Shown here piece by piece: positions 1-9,778 of a DNA stretch of 35,698 bases. Position numbers and translations under genes: made by a program. Positions within the stretch are counted from its first letter, which is position 1; the number at the start of each line of letters is the position of its first letter. The stretch comes from Pyrinomonadaceae bacterium (GTDB lineage: Bacteria; Acidobacteriota; Blastocatellia; Pyrinomonadales; Pyrinomonadaceae), in the NCBI GenBank assembly GCA_023717565.1, contig JAMQPI010000663.1, positions 1-35,698 on the forward strand. The letters are read 5' to 3'. The notes under the pieces were generated by a model, which was not told the origin of the DNA, searched no databases, and saw only the letters and a list, made by a program, of their open reading frames with translations.

Positions 1-309
1 ATCGCAATCGACCAACACCGGAATCGCCCCCAGGTAACGCACGACTTCAGCGGTAGCAGCAAAAGTCATCGTCGGCACCAACACTCCCTGACCGGCTTTC
101 AATCCCAACGCCTCAACCGCCAGGTGCAGCGCCGCGGTGCATGAGTTGAGAGCCACAGCATGCGGCGCCCCAACGGATGCAGCAAACTTCTCCTCAAAGG
201 TCTTTACCCGCTTCCCACTAGTGAGCCACCCCGACCGCAGAGTCTCCACTACCTCTGAGATCTCGTGCTCTCCAATCTGCGGCCGAAAGAAGGGAACTTG
301 AATTCTCAT
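1..309 (-). CDS. DegT/DnrJ/EryC1-family PLP-dependent aminotransferase, N-terminal part only (truncated by window edge)
   Basis: Reverse-strand translation from ATG at 309: MRIQVPFFRPQIGEHEISEVVETLRSGWLTSGKRVKTFEEKFAASVGAPHAVALNSCTAALHLAVEALGLKAGQGVLVPTMTFAATAEVVRYLGAIPVLVDCD, a typical DegT N-terminus. Start overlaps the upstream gene stop (ATGA, 306-309). Absent from the ORF list because it is open at the edge. Confidence 0.93.
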   Translation of the reverse strand, partial: MRIQVPFFRPQIGEHEISEVVETLRSGWLTSGKRVKTFEEKFAASVGAPHAVALNSCTAALHLAVEALGLKAGQGVLVPTMTFAATAEVVRYLGAIPVLVDCD

Positions 310-2054
310 CGAGCTTTCTTGATCAAAACTCCAAGAAGATGGGTCCTGAGGAAAGGAATCGTTTCCAATAAATTAGCCAGTGCCCAGCTACGACGGGCGA
401 CTAGCCTAGCTATGGGGGGTGCTAGAGTAGCGGTCTTAATGCGTCCAGATAACTCCGGGAAGAGACGCTTGAGTTCCTCACGGTCTACTTTCCGCACGTT
501 CCGGTTCTGGGGATTATTAAAGGCAAAGTCGTACCAGAGAAGCGTCCCGCCAGGCGCCAGTACTCTCATGATCTCATCCGCTACCATGCGTCGGACGCGT
601 GAATCGAGGATTGAAGTAAACAACGTAGAAGCGATTACGAGATCAAACGTCTCATCTTTCCATGGCAATTCAGCGGCATCCCCGACCCGTAGGTCGGCCG
701 CGGACAGACACTCTTGTGCTTTGCGCGCACGGCTCTCGCTCAAATCAATACCGTGCAGATCCGAATCCCGAACGCCCCAACGGAGCAGTTCGGCGAGCCA
801 ACTAATGGTTCCAAATCCGACTTCCAGGCATCGATCTCCGAACATTGGAAAGACGCCTGATTGATGCAGCATCAAGGCAGCTTCCCGGGTCCGTCCCTCA
901 ATCATAAATTTGGAGGCAGGTTCCCAGGGCGCATATAGATCGTGCTCTATCTCTCGATCTCTACGTTTGTACTCATCTACCACTCGTTGGCGCTCCAGCG
1001 CCACAAGATTACTCCTCTCCAGCACACTCCCGTTCGTCGCATTTCGTGAAGACACAAGCTGCTCATCATTGCGTCGATTGTCGGGCCGCCAATAAGGCCA
1101 GAATCTGATCGCTCCCATGAGAAAGCCAAAACCATATGAAAAGTGGAGCACCGCAAAAGCTACCGGCAACAATGGCATTAAGTGGCGATTATGAGATCGT
1201 GCCGATGAAACGGATGCCGCGAGATTGGCCAATAGGTAGGAGCCTGCGATCAAGCAGAAGAGCCACAAGCCGACAGCAGAGAAAAGTGCAATTCCGAGCG
1301 AGAGTAGCATAGCACTAACAAACATCATCGGGATGAAATGGCGTGGCCTCATCTGCTGTGGGTGCCGCTGCATTACTCGCACTTTCCAACAGCCATAGGC
1401 AAGATACTGACGCCACAAAGCTTTCAGCGATGCGCGGCTCTGATAGCGGCAATTTATATCTGGCGCCAGCAATATCCGAGCTCCAAGCTTGCGTATGCGA
1501 TAGTTATATTCATCGTCCTGGTTGCGAACAAATCTCTCATCGAGGAGACCGGCGCGATCAATTATTTCGCGCGAATAAGCCCCGAAGGCTACGGTATCGA
1601 CGTACTTCTCTTTCGCGGTGCCGACTCGAAAATCCACGCCACCGACACCAAACGAAGAACTCATCGCGAGCGCGATTGCCTTGCCGACTTTAGTCTCACC
1701 CACCGTTTCAACGACACCGCCCACGCACTCCGCCCTCTTTTCTTCAAGGATGCCCACGCATCGAGAAACATAACTCTTTGACATTTCTGCATGCCCGCCA
1801 AGCATCAGAATGACGTCGCCGCGAGCCTGTGAGAAAGCAGTATTGAAGCCTGTGGCCATAAGGCGCGCTGGGTTATCAATTAACCGCACCCGTGGGTCGG
1901 ACTGGCTAATCTCAGCGACTATCTTTCGTGTGCTATCGTCCGATAACCCATCAGCTATCAAGACCTCCAGGCAATCCGGACGATAGTCTTGCGAAAGCAC
2001 AGACGATAGGCTCCGCCTGATTGATTCCTGTTCATTCCGAACCGGCATGATCAC
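306..2054 (-). CDS. Bifunctional protein: N-terminal GT2 glycosyltransferase (ExoA-like, with TM segments) fused to C-terminal class I SAM methyltransferase
   Basis: N-term VIMPVRNEQESIRRSLSSVLSQDY..EVLIADGLSDDSTRKIV plus hydrophobic segments; C-term CLEVGFGTISWLAELL..GIDLSESRARKAQ..AAELPWKDETFDLVIASTLF..LAPGGTLLWYDF (SAM-binding motifs). Start uncertain: listed start is GTG, and the frame stays open upstream to a TAG with no ATG seen. Confidence 0.88.
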   Translation of the reverse strand: MIMPVRNEQESIRRSLSSVLSQDYRPDCLEVLIADGLSDDSTRKIVAEISQSDPRVRLIDNPARLMATGFNTAFSQARGDVILMLGGHAEMSKSYVSRCVGILEEKRAECVGGVVETVGETKVGKAIALAMSSSFGVGGVDFRVGTAKEKYVDTVAFGAYSREIIDRAGLLDERFVRNQDDEYNYRIRKLGARILLAPDINCRYQSRASLKALWRQYLAYGCWKVRVMQRHPQQMRPRHFIPMMFVSAMLLSLGIALFSAVGLWLFCLIAGSYLLANLAASVSSARSHNRHLMPLLPVAFAVLHFSYGFGFLMGAIRFWPYWRPDNRRNDEQLVSSRNATNGSVLERSNLVALERQRVVDEYKRRDREIEHDLYAPWEPASKFMIEGRTREAALMLHQSGVFPMFGDRCLEVGFGTISWLAELLRWGVRDSDLHGIDLSESRARKAQECLSAADLRVGDAAELPWKDETFDLVIASTLFTSILDSRVRRMVADEIMRVLAPGGTLLWYDFAFNNPQNRNVRKVDREELKRLFPELSGRIKTATLAPPIARLVARRSWALANLLETIPFLRTHLLGVLIKKAR

Positions 2055-2232
2055 ACTGACAAACGGAAATTCGGAATCGATAATCAGAATCAGCTCTTGG
2101 ATCTAGTTGTGGTTATTAGGAACTGAGACGCGTGGGCTGGAGGTTGTTATCCGTTGGCGCAAAGATAATGAAAAACATAGGCGTGGAGGAATCCATTGCC
2201 CACTACATAAGGCGTCCATCGTCATGATTTGG

Positions 2233-3660
2233 TCAACGTGGCCTCGATGGATTTCCACCGTTTCCTATTTGCATCAATAGTCCAGTCGGGAGATTGCAGA
2301 CTACCGCGCGGAACTTTCCATTTGCTGTACGTGGGACCTTAGTCACTTCTTCCAGAACGACTTCTACAGGGCCCAGTCGTTTTTTAAGCTCCCTGACGAG
2401 TGAATTTGCTGACTGCGGAGAATACCCCGGTGCTCGCACGAAGCGTACACGAATCTGTTTTAGCGTTTCTTGAATAATCTGAGCCTCGCGGATGTGCAAG
2501 TTGCCTTTAAAAACAGGATCGAGCCGTCCAATTGGTCTTCCGTCGGTTGTGTATAAGACATCATCAATTCGTCCCTGAAGCGATCTCATGATTGGTAATG
2601 TTCGACCACAGGCGCACGACTCGTTCGAGAGAGAGCCACGGTCTCCCACACGATAGCGAATCAACGGCATGTCTGCGTTAAGTAACCCGGTGCAGATGAA
2701 GTCACCGACATTAGGGCCATCGGAAGTGTTAGTAGCATCTACTTCAATGATTCCGACCTCTGGCCAGCAGTGTAGATTTCCAAAAGAACACTCGCCGGCA
2801 CCCCCAACGAGTTCGGCCATTCCGTAGGTCTGATGCACCGAGCACCGAAAGGCTTCGGCTATGGTCTTGCGCTGATAATCGAACAGCGGTTCAGCATTAG
2901 TAATTATCACTTTCAGCTGGATGTCATTGCGTTCAAGGCGAAGCGCCTCTAGCGCTAATGCATAAAGAGCCGAGGTGTAGCCGACCAGGTATGTAATCCG
3001 ATAACTTGAGAGGGCGTCAAGATAGGCTGGAATCAAGTCGGGGGCTAAATGGTAAGTAGACAGATAGAGCTGGTTAAGACCGGCATTCCAAACCCAGAAG
3101 GGTGGCTGGCGTTGTTCGATTTGAGTAACCAACTGGCCGCCGAAAATGCCCCAACGATCATGCCGAGAGACTCCGTACCATCGTCGAGATCGAGCCTCGA
3201 AGATTGCATACCATTGACGAACTGTTGAGCGGCTCCACCACAGCTCGAGCGGCTTGGCTGATGTCCCACTTGTATGTTCTCGAAACATTCTCCGAGGGTT
3301 ACAGTCGTCGGCGACAAAGCAACTGGGATTCTGTCGCAGAGTCTCCTTTTCCAGAATGGGCCAGTTTGCCAGCTCCTCGAAACTCGCCGTATCTCCATTG
3401 CGGCGGCGCGTGGCCCACATCTCACGGTAATGCGGCACTTGCAATGCGGCGCGCCGGAGCACCAGTGCTAATTGATCCCCTTGCCAATTCTCCCAACTTT
3501 TAGCGCTCCAACTCTCTCGGTTGATGGCGTCTTCGACCAGTTGGTCAGTATCAGCACCGTAACGCCAGGAACGAAGGTAAAGGCCGCGGGCACTAGCAGC
3601 AAGTGTGCGCCCCGCAAGCGGGAGGCGATAGTACAGTTTCAGTAATGGGTCGTTACGCAA
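2233..3660 (-). CDS. CapK/PaaK-like adenylate-forming enzyme (phenylacetate-CoA ligase family)
   Basis: EHTSGTSAKPLELWWS (AMP-binding loop), HQTYGMAELVGGAGEC, PLIRYRVGDRG..CACGRTLPIMRSLQGRIDD; typical of capsular CapK-type proteins. Confidence 0.9.
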   Translation of the reverse strand: MRNDPLLKLYYRLPLAGRTLAASARGLYLRSWRYGADTDQLVEDAINRESWSAKSWENWQGDQLALVLRRAALQVPHYREMWATRRRNGDTASFEELANWPILEKETLRQNPSCFVADDCNPRRMFREHTSGTSAKPLELWWSRSTVRQWYAIFEARSRRWYGVSRHDRWGIFGGQLVTQIEQRQPPFWVWNAGLNQLYLSTYHLAPDLIPAYLDALSSYRITYLVGYTSALYALALEALRLERNDIQLKVIITNAEPLFDYQRKTIAEAFRCSVHQTYGMAELVGGAGECSFGNLHCWPEVGIIEVDATNTSDGPNVGDFICTGLLNADMPLIRYRVGDRGSLSNESCACGRTLPIMRSLQGRIDDVLYTTDGRPIGRLDPVFKGNLHIREAQIIQETLKQIRVRFVRAPGYSPQSANSLVRELKKRLGPVEVVLEEVTKVPRTANGKFRAVVCNLPTGLLMQIGNGGNPSRPR

Positions 3661-3674
3661 GAAACCTCGGTTGT

Positions 3675-4787
3675 TCAGTTGTGACGACTATTGTGTGTCA
3701 GCTTCTTGGATCTTGACTTGATCGTTGAAGAGACTCCACCAGGTTCCTGTTCGCCTATCACGGAAGCGAACAACTGTTCCCAACGAGGCAGGATGACTGA
3801 CCAATCGAATTGTTCCACTTTCTTGCGCGCATTTAGTGAGAGTCGTTCGGAAAGACCAGGTTCAGCAAAAATACGCTTCACCGCAGCTGCCATCGCTTCG
3901 GGATTATCAGGTGGGACCAACAGGGCATCCAGTCCGTCTTCCAGGAGGTACGGGATCCCTCCAACGTTCGTGCTCACGATGCACAATCCACAAGCCATCG
4001 CTTCTAGCAGGGAGACGGGAGTGTTGTCTATGTTCGTTGTGTTGAGAAGGACATCACCCCTGTTTAGCCAAGCGGAGACTGCTTGTTTTGGAATTCTACC
4101 GGGCAGACTCAATCGATCGGATACACCCACTTCCGCCGCGGTTCGCTGAGTGGATTTCAAGCTGGCGTCATTTGTGTCGGGACCAATCATTGTGAGGCAG
4201 GCATCCGGGAGATCGTGCATCAATAAAGCCAGGACCTTCGGAGCCAATGCAGGGTTGTAAATGTTATGAAAAGCGCGCATCCAAACGAGTTTCGGATTGG
4301 CACGCTTCCGGAGCGTAAAGTCATAACAACTCAAGTCGATCGGATTGGGAAACAGCGTGAGATCACAGCGGTATTCACTCATTTTCTCAAACAAGAAGGG
4401 GGACGGGGTTACGACCTTCGCAGCAGATTCAAGCAAACGTCGCATGCGACTAGGCCAGCGGGCCGCGAACTTTGGAAGATTACCGCCGTGCAAAGACAAC
4501 ACATATGGCCTCCGAACCGCTCGCATCATCAACGAGCTAACTTCGGCCCAAATGAAAGCAGGCCCGCTGAAAACAGCTATGTGTGCGACCGCAATGCGAT
4601 GCCGCTTGAGCCAAATGGCAGTAGCCATATCGGCCAGCCGAACGGGACGCGACGGCAAAGATGAAGTTCGATAAACACGCCACCCAGCCTGCTCCAATCG
4701 ATCCGCCAACTCTTCAATGAACGAGCGGTTACACCCGGTCCATGAGAGGAAGTTACCAACGTGCATGATAGCGACTGGAAGAGACAT
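3675..4787 (-). CDS. GT4-family glycosyltransferase
   Basis: GT-B fold: C-terminal GRIPKQAVSAWLNRGDVLLNTTNIDNTPVSLLEAMACGLCIVSTNVGGIPYLLEDGLDALLVPPDN. Confidence 0.92.
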   Translation of the reverse strand: MSLPVAIMHVGNFLSWTGCNRSFIEELADRLEQAGWRVYRTSSLPSRPVRLADMATAIWLKRHRIAVAHIAVFSGPAFIWAEVSSLMMRAVRRPYVLSLHGGNLPKFAARWPSRMRRLLESAAKVVTPSPFLFEKMSEYRCDLTLFPNPIDLSCYDFTLRKRANPKLVWMRAFHNIYNPALAPKVLALLMHDLPDACLTMIGPDTNDASLKSTQRTAAEVGVSDRLSLPGRIPKQAVSAWLNRGDVLLNTTNIDNTPVSLLEAMACGLCIVSTNVGGIPYLLEDGLDALLVPPDNPEAMAAAVKRIFAEPGLSERLSLNARKKVEQFDWSVILPRWEQLFASVIGEQEPGGVSSTIKSRSKKLTHNSRHN

Positions 4788-4865
4788 TCAATCTAATTCA
4801 TTCAGGTCGAGGCAGCGCGCGCGAAGAGTGAAAGTTAATCAATGGCCTGTACCCGCACTGTGGAA

Positions 4866-6305
4866 TTACGAAGCACGATAAGTTTCAGTCGTATTCAGTC
4901 GTTGCTGCCCAAGCGCAGTCGATCCTCCAAACCGATATCCGACTCGGTTCTCTAGAGCAAAAGTCGCGAACGCAAGGCCAAAAATAAAGGAAGGGGCAAC
5001 AAGGCGCATTCCGTAAAACGCCATGAAAAGCGAGCTCCACACGAGGAAAGATGTTATTCGCGCCTTGTTCTCTAATGTATTGGCCCGCCTAAGACTGCTG
5101 ACGCCTGCCAACAGAAGCAACAGAAGCGCGTTGAGGCCGAGAATTCCATGTTCCGCAACAAGGCGAGTGTATTCTGTATGGGAAGCCATGAGCTCATCGC
5201 CAGACGAGTGCAGAAGTTTGTGCCTGAGTGGCTCGGCACCGCCAGGGCCAAGCCCCAGGATGGGGTTTTTCTGCCAGGCTTCAAATTCCACTGCGGCAAG
5301 GTGGTCCCGTCCTGTTGTCTTACTGTTCTGAAAGCGTGCGCTGAGTTTGCCTTGGCTAAAAGCATCCAACCGAGGGAGCACAAGGTAATAGCCAATGGTC
5401 GAAATAATGGCGACTCCGAGGACAAGTTTGATCCGGGTTCGGTTGCTTCTCGCGAGGAATAGTGAGCCGGCGAGCGCACTGCCGGCGGCAATGTAAAGCC
5501 CGCCGCGAGAGAATGTCATTGCGCTCTGAGCCGTGAAAACCACCAAAATGAAAAGCGTCAGTAATCTAAAACTATGGCTCACTCCCCTCTCTAACATATA
5601 AAAGTATGCCGCCAGAGCGCCCAACCCAAGAATGGTAGATACTTGATTTGGTCCAAATCCCCCACTTGTTACCTTGTTCGAGGCACCGGTAAATTGAAGC
5701 CCTTGATGGGTTAAGGTCGAGAGAATAGCCAGCGCAGCGATTCCTACGATCGGTCCGATCAACGCCGAAAACAGCCGTAAAACCTTCTCCTTCGAAAGTT
5801 CGATCTGCGAGAAAAACCACGCGCTGGCCATAAGGGCAAGGGGACCCGACAGATTGAAGCTAAGCTGTTGTCGAGCCGTCTCAAAACTCATGCTTCCAGC
5901 TGTTAACAAGACCGAAGGCAGTAGTAGAGCAAAATATAAGAGCGGGAGTGGCGGCGGTTTTAGGCGTCGCCGGGCCACAATGGAAACAACAAATAGTGTG
6001 ACGACTGCGTATTTCCCAAACTCCCAGAAGATCGGGGTCCTTGTCATACGCCACAAGACCTCCGCACCCATGATGTATGCACCTGTGTAGGCCACAAGCT
6101 CCGGACGGCTCTTGAACGTGGTCCACCGCAGGCCCCAAGCACAGGTTGCGAGGGCATGGAAGAACCCAATTCTGGGATACTGACGCATCAACAGAGCTAG
6201 TGGAATATGGGCAGCAAAGAAAGCCAGGGTGGCCAGAGCGGATGTCTGTGTCTGCGACAGAGAGGGATATCTAACCCTTCCCAAATGTGCGGCTTGAGGA
6301 TACAT
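4866..6305 (-). CDS. O-antigen ligase/polymerase family membrane protein (WaaL/Wzy-like)
   Basis: Multiple TM segments; FSRGG; NPILGLGPGGAEPL..SHTEYTRLVAEHGILGLNALLLLLLAG, typical of the O-antigen ligase-like (Wzy_C) family. Ligase versus polymerase not resolvable from sequence. Confidence 0.88.
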   Translation of the reverse strand: MYPQAAHLGRVRYPSLSQTQTSALATLAFFAAHIPLALLMRQYPRIGFFHALATCAWGLRWTTFKSRPELVAYTGAYIMGAEVLWRMTRTPIFWEFGKYAVVTLFVVSIVARRRLKPPPLPLLYFALLLPSVLLTAGSMSFETARQQLSFNLSGPLALMASAWFFSQIELSKEKVLRLFSALIGPIVGIAALAILSTLTHQGLQFTGASNKVTSGGFGPNQVSTILGLGALAAYFYMLERGVSHSFRLLTLFILVVFTAQSAMTFSRGGLYIAAGSALAGSLFLARSNRTRIKLVLGVAIISTIGYYLVLPRLDAFSQGKLSARFQNSKTTGRDHLAAVEFEAWQKNPILGLGPGGAEPLRHKLLHSSGDELMASHTEYTRLVAEHGILGLNALLLLLLAGVSSLRRANTLENKARITSFLVWSSLFMAFYGMRLVAPSFIFGLAFATFALENRVGYRFGGSTALGQQRLNTTETYRAS

Positions 6306-6449
6306 GTTCGTTTCTATTCAGCCCCTCCTTTCCAGAACTGAGTCACGATCAGTGGCGCGATCATGACGACAACCCAAAACTCGGCACGAAATCGCATGAA
6401 GAAATGCCAATGGCATTCGTGTTGGTTCGAGTTCCTGGTTGAAGTGACA

Positions 6450-7520
6450 CTAAGAGAGAATTTCCTGATAAAGACACATGAGTTGACGCCCTAAGGCGTC
6501 GAGAGAATGGACATGATCCACGTATTCAAGTCCTCGTTGTCGGAACTCAAGGCGCAGATTCCGATCACCAATGAGTTTCAGGATGGCCGCAACCAAACCG
6601 TTTTCGTCCTCTGGCTCCACCAGCAATCCGCGCGAGTCCTCAATGATTTCGGGAATTCCGCCTACTCGTGTTGCAACAACTGGAAGTCCGCTTGCCATAG
6701 CTTCCAGAAGGACATTTGGCGTCCCCTCATGCTTTGACGTCATTACCAATAAATCAGCTTCTTTATAGACTGACGCCATGTCCCCCTGACTCCCGATGAA
6801 ATCCACTTGTCCAGTCAGACCGAGGCTTTTGGCATGCGACTCCAAATCGCGGCGCATCGGCCCATCCCCAGCAACGATCGCGGTTACGTGTCCAACAGGG
6901 GACTGAGCGATGGCTCTGGACACTGCTCGCAAAAAAAGGTGCGGGCGCTTCTGCTCCTCCAATCGCCCCACGAATAAGACTTTGATTTTCTTACCATCGC
7001 GTGAAGAACCATTTCCCTTTAGCCAGTTTGTATCTACTGCATTGCGAAGGAAAGAGATCTGCTCAGATGAGAAACCGCGGTCAATTGCTCTTTGCTGCGC
7101 GAGTTCTGAATTAGTAATCAAATGTTTAGGCAAAAGAAGTTGCCATCTTCCCCAAATGCCATTCGCTATTAATTCACTCGTCAAATCGTTGCGAATTGCG
7201 CCAATTGCACGTATCCCCGCAATTCGCCCGGCAACGGCCGCGTACAGGTTGGTAAAGAAATGAACGCTTTGAAGAATGTCAGGAGGCTGTTGACGCAGGG
7301 CTCTTACAAGCCGGTAGAGTCTTGTTGACCTAAGATGAGATTTACCTATCCATTCAACGGGAACTCCCAAGGATGTAATTTCAGTCTCAAACGGCTCTCC
7401 TCTTGTCAAGCATAGAACTCTGGTTGAAACGCCAAGCCGGTCCAATGCGCGAAGCATATAGATCAGTTGACGCTCCGCCCCGCCCCTTCCAAGGGTTCCG
7501 GCAAGAAAGCAGATCTTCAA
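6450..7520 (-). CDS. GT4-family glycosyltransferase
   Basis: MKICFLAGTLGRGGAERQLIYML..KIKVLFVGRLEEQKRPHLFLRA..SKHEGTPNVLLEAMASGLPVVATRVGGIPEII. Confidence 0.95.
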   Translation of the reverse strand: MKICFLAGTLGRGGAERQLIYMLRALDRLGVSTRVLCLTRGEPFETEITSLGVPVEWIGKSHLRSTRLYRLVRALRQQPPDILQSVHFFTNLYAAVAGRIAGIRAIGAIRNDLTSELIANGIWGRWQLLLPKHLITNSELAQQRAIDRGFSSEQISFLRNAVDTNWLKGNGSSRDGKKIKVLFVGRLEEQKRPHLFLRAVSRAIAQSPVGHVTAIVAGDGPMRRDLESHAKSLGLTGQVDFIGSQGDMASVYKEADLLVMTSKHEGTPNVLLEAMASGLPVVATRVGGIPEIIEDSRGLLVEPEDENGLVAAILKLIGDRNLRLEFRQRGLEYVDHVHSLDALGRQLMCLYQEILS

Positions 7521-8695
7521 ATTGAGGTTGTCACGCAGCGGGCCAGCGACTCTCCCCAGGCATCACGGAGCGAATCACCAATAGTATCGCGCCAGCTCTC
7601 AAGCGAATACTGTCGGGCCGTCTCGATAGCTCTCGTTGACATCAGGTGATATCGCTCGTTATCCGTAAGCACCTCTCGCACAGCTTCCGCAATGGCCCGC
7701 GATGTTGGTTCAACGAGCAAAACGCCGCAGCCATTTTTGATAAGGTGCGGCAAGACGGAAACGCGGGTAGTAACAACGGGCAAGCCGCAAGCCAGTGCTT
7801 CCAGAACCACCTTCGGAAAACCTTCGGACGCCGTCGGGTAACAAAAGAGATCAGCTTGTTTGAGGAGTCGTAGAATAGAGGGGTGATCTACCTTGCCATG
7901 GAAGGCGATTCTCTCATCGAGCTTCAACATCGTAGCCATCTTCTTGAAATCAGCTAGCGACTCGCCGTCTCCTACTACGTCCAGGGTCGCCGATGGAAAG
8001 TCTTTTAGAATCAGCGGCAGGCTTTCAATTACCTTACCTGTTCCCTTGTTTCGACTCTGATTGCAGGCAATGATTAGACGAACGCGGCCCTCTGAACTGA
8101 TTTCGCGTTGTGCAGAACAGTCCTTTAGCTCTTGGTCTGTTAAGGACGTGGCGAAGATCCATTTGATATTTGGATTTCGTAGCGAGGGCGGCTCAATAGC
8201 ACCACCAGTCGCAAGCCCCACATTTCGACCGCCGGAAAACTGTTCCATGAACCACTTCCAGAAACGTTCGGCGACGGTCTTCTGAACGAACCAGTTACCG
8301 CAATAGCGCACGAAAAGAGGTTTGCGCATCAGGAAGGCCAATAGCATCCCGATGGTTCCGACATCTCCTGGAATCGGTGCGTGTACGGCATCAGCGCGAA
8401 GAATCTCTCGGGCGAGGATCGGAGTATTACGACAAAGCCAGAATGGAAACAGCAACTTCCGCCGCAGGCCATGGCCTGAAGGCGTAGTCAGTGGGATCAC
8501 GGTGAGTTTTGGCCCATCAAGTATCACCTCTCCTTCGCGACTTGCGGAACGCAAGATTGGCACAACGACGGTTGTCGAATCGAAAAGCTCGGACAATGTA
8601 CGCATTTGGAAGGGGAATCCTCCATCGGTGGCATAGCCGGACGGTGAACCTGGTGAGGGCCAGCAAGGCTTATGTGAGAAAACCGTCAACCTCAC
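7517..8695 (-). CDS. GT4-family glycosyltransferase
   Basis: RVRLIIACNQSRNKGTGKVIESLPLI..ADLFCYPTASEGFPKVVLEALACGLPVVTTRVSVLPHLI. Overlaps next gene start by 4 nt. Confidence 0.93.
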   Translation of the reverse strand: MRLTVFSHKPCWPSPGSPSGYATDGGFPFQMRTLSELFDSTTVVVPILRSASREGEVILDGPKLTVIPLTTPSGHGLRRKLLFPFWLCRNTPILAREILRADAVHAPIPGDVGTIGMLLAFLMRKPLFVRYCGNWFVQKTVAERFWKWFMEQFSGGRNVGLATGGAIEPPSLRNPNIKWIFATSLTDQELKDCSAQREISSEGRVRLIIACNQSRNKGTGKVIESLPLILKDFPSATLDVVGDGESLADFKKMATMLKLDERIAFHGKVDHPSILRLLKQADLFCYPTASEGFPKVVLEALACGLPVVTTRVSVLPHLIKNGCGVLLVEPTSRAIAEAVREVLTDNERYHLMSTRAIETARQYSLESWRDTIGDSLRDAWGESLARCVTTSI

Positions 8696-8698
8696 TGA

Positions 8699-9778
8699 TC
8701 ACCCACTCTCAATACCATCGGAGGTAATAACTCCAGCACCGAGATTCCGGTCGCTCGCACTTCCATGAGACAAGAATCGATCGCGTCCGTGCTGGTGCTC
8801 TCTGGCGGTCCAATCCAAAATAATTTCCTTCGTGCTAATACCTTCCTGCTGTTTCTTTCCGAGAAACGCCGAGGCTGCCGGGATCATTAACCCTCTCGGA
8901 GTTGTGCGTCGTCGATCTATCCATAACAGTGGCTTGAGCAGTAGCCGCACGGTGAAACTGGTGAGGCGCCGCCACCAGATATTGCGTGAGATACTAGCGA
9001 AAAACCCGATCAGGGTTAAAGAAATGGCAGAGACCGGTCCCTGGGTGATGGTGAACTCCAGCTCCTGGAATCTGCGAAAGAGCAATCGATGTCCCAGCGG
9101 CGTGTAGCGTTGAAAGTCAAAAGGGAAACCATGGACTGGGGCATGAAACGGGACTCCTGAATAGACAATTCCATTCGGTTTTAAGCAACGAGAAATCTCG
9201 GCGACCACTCCGGCCGGATTGACTACATGCTCCAGTACCTGATCCACGACAACACAATCCAAGCCCTCGTCTCGGAATGGTAAGCATTCACCATCGCAGA
9301 CCGCTGTTGCATCCCCTTGAAGGGTCACATCAGTTAGGAAAAGCTGGGCCGAAGGAAACATCTTCGCATAGCATTCCCTGGTTGAACCGCAACCGACCAC
9401 CAGGACTACTGGGTGATCAGGGAGCAAGCCTACATTCTTAGCAAGCAAGTCTAAACCGGTAACCCTCGGGGCGGCGGCCGGAAGCGCTTTGCGCAACTGA
9501 TAACGCCAGCCAATATTTTGGGGAAACTGGATTACGTCGGTAAGCTCCTCTACCTCCTCCGACGAAAACACAGATCTGGATTCGTCGAAGAGTATCGGAC
9601 GACCCGCAACCGACCTAAACTGGCGACCACACAACTCACAAACTATTTTCCCTTCGCTGATTTGCTTCAAATCTCCGTGATCCGAGTAGGGACAGCACAA
9701 GATCGACAAGTCCAGGCTGGGAGAAGTCAAAATAGGCTGTCCATCCTTCGGAGCATTGGACTTCAGGTCAACCCTCAT
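8699..9778 (-). CDS. Class I SAM-dependent methyltransferase with N-terminal Cys-rich (Trm112-like) segment
   Basis: N-term LSILCCPYSDHGDLKQISEGKIVCELCGRQFRSVAGRPILFDES; core VLVVGCGSTRECYAKMFPSAQLFLTDVTLQGDATAVCDGECLPFRDEGLDCVVVDQVLEHVVNP. ATG at 9778 overlaps the upstream stop (TGATG); the ORF track extends to a GTG at 9784. Confidence 0.88.
   Translation of the reverse strand: MRVDLKSNAPKDGQPILTSPSLDLSILCCPYSDHGDLKQISEGKIVCELCGRQFRSVAGRPILFDESRSVFSSEEVEELTDVIQFPQNIGWRYQLRKALPAAAPRVTGLDLLAKNVGLLPDHPVVLVVGCGSTRECYAKMFPSAQLFLTDVTLQGDATAVCDGECLPFRDEGLDCVVVDQVLEHVVNPAGVVAEISRCLKPNGIVYSGVPFHAPVHGFPFDFQRYTPLGHRLLFRRFQELEFTITQGPVSAISLTLIGFFASISRNIWWRRLTSFTVRLLLKPLLWIDRRRTTPRGLMIPAASAFLGKKQQEGISTKEIILDWTAREHQHGRDRFLSHGSASDRNLGAGVITSDGIESG

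Noticed and set aside
265-864. Numerous plus-strand ORFs of 60-170 aa (e.g. 265-864, 14810-15319, 29575-30018, 30447-30896)
   Set aside because: All lie antisense within well-supported minus-strand genes, with Ser/Arg-rich low-information translations typical of shadow ORFs.
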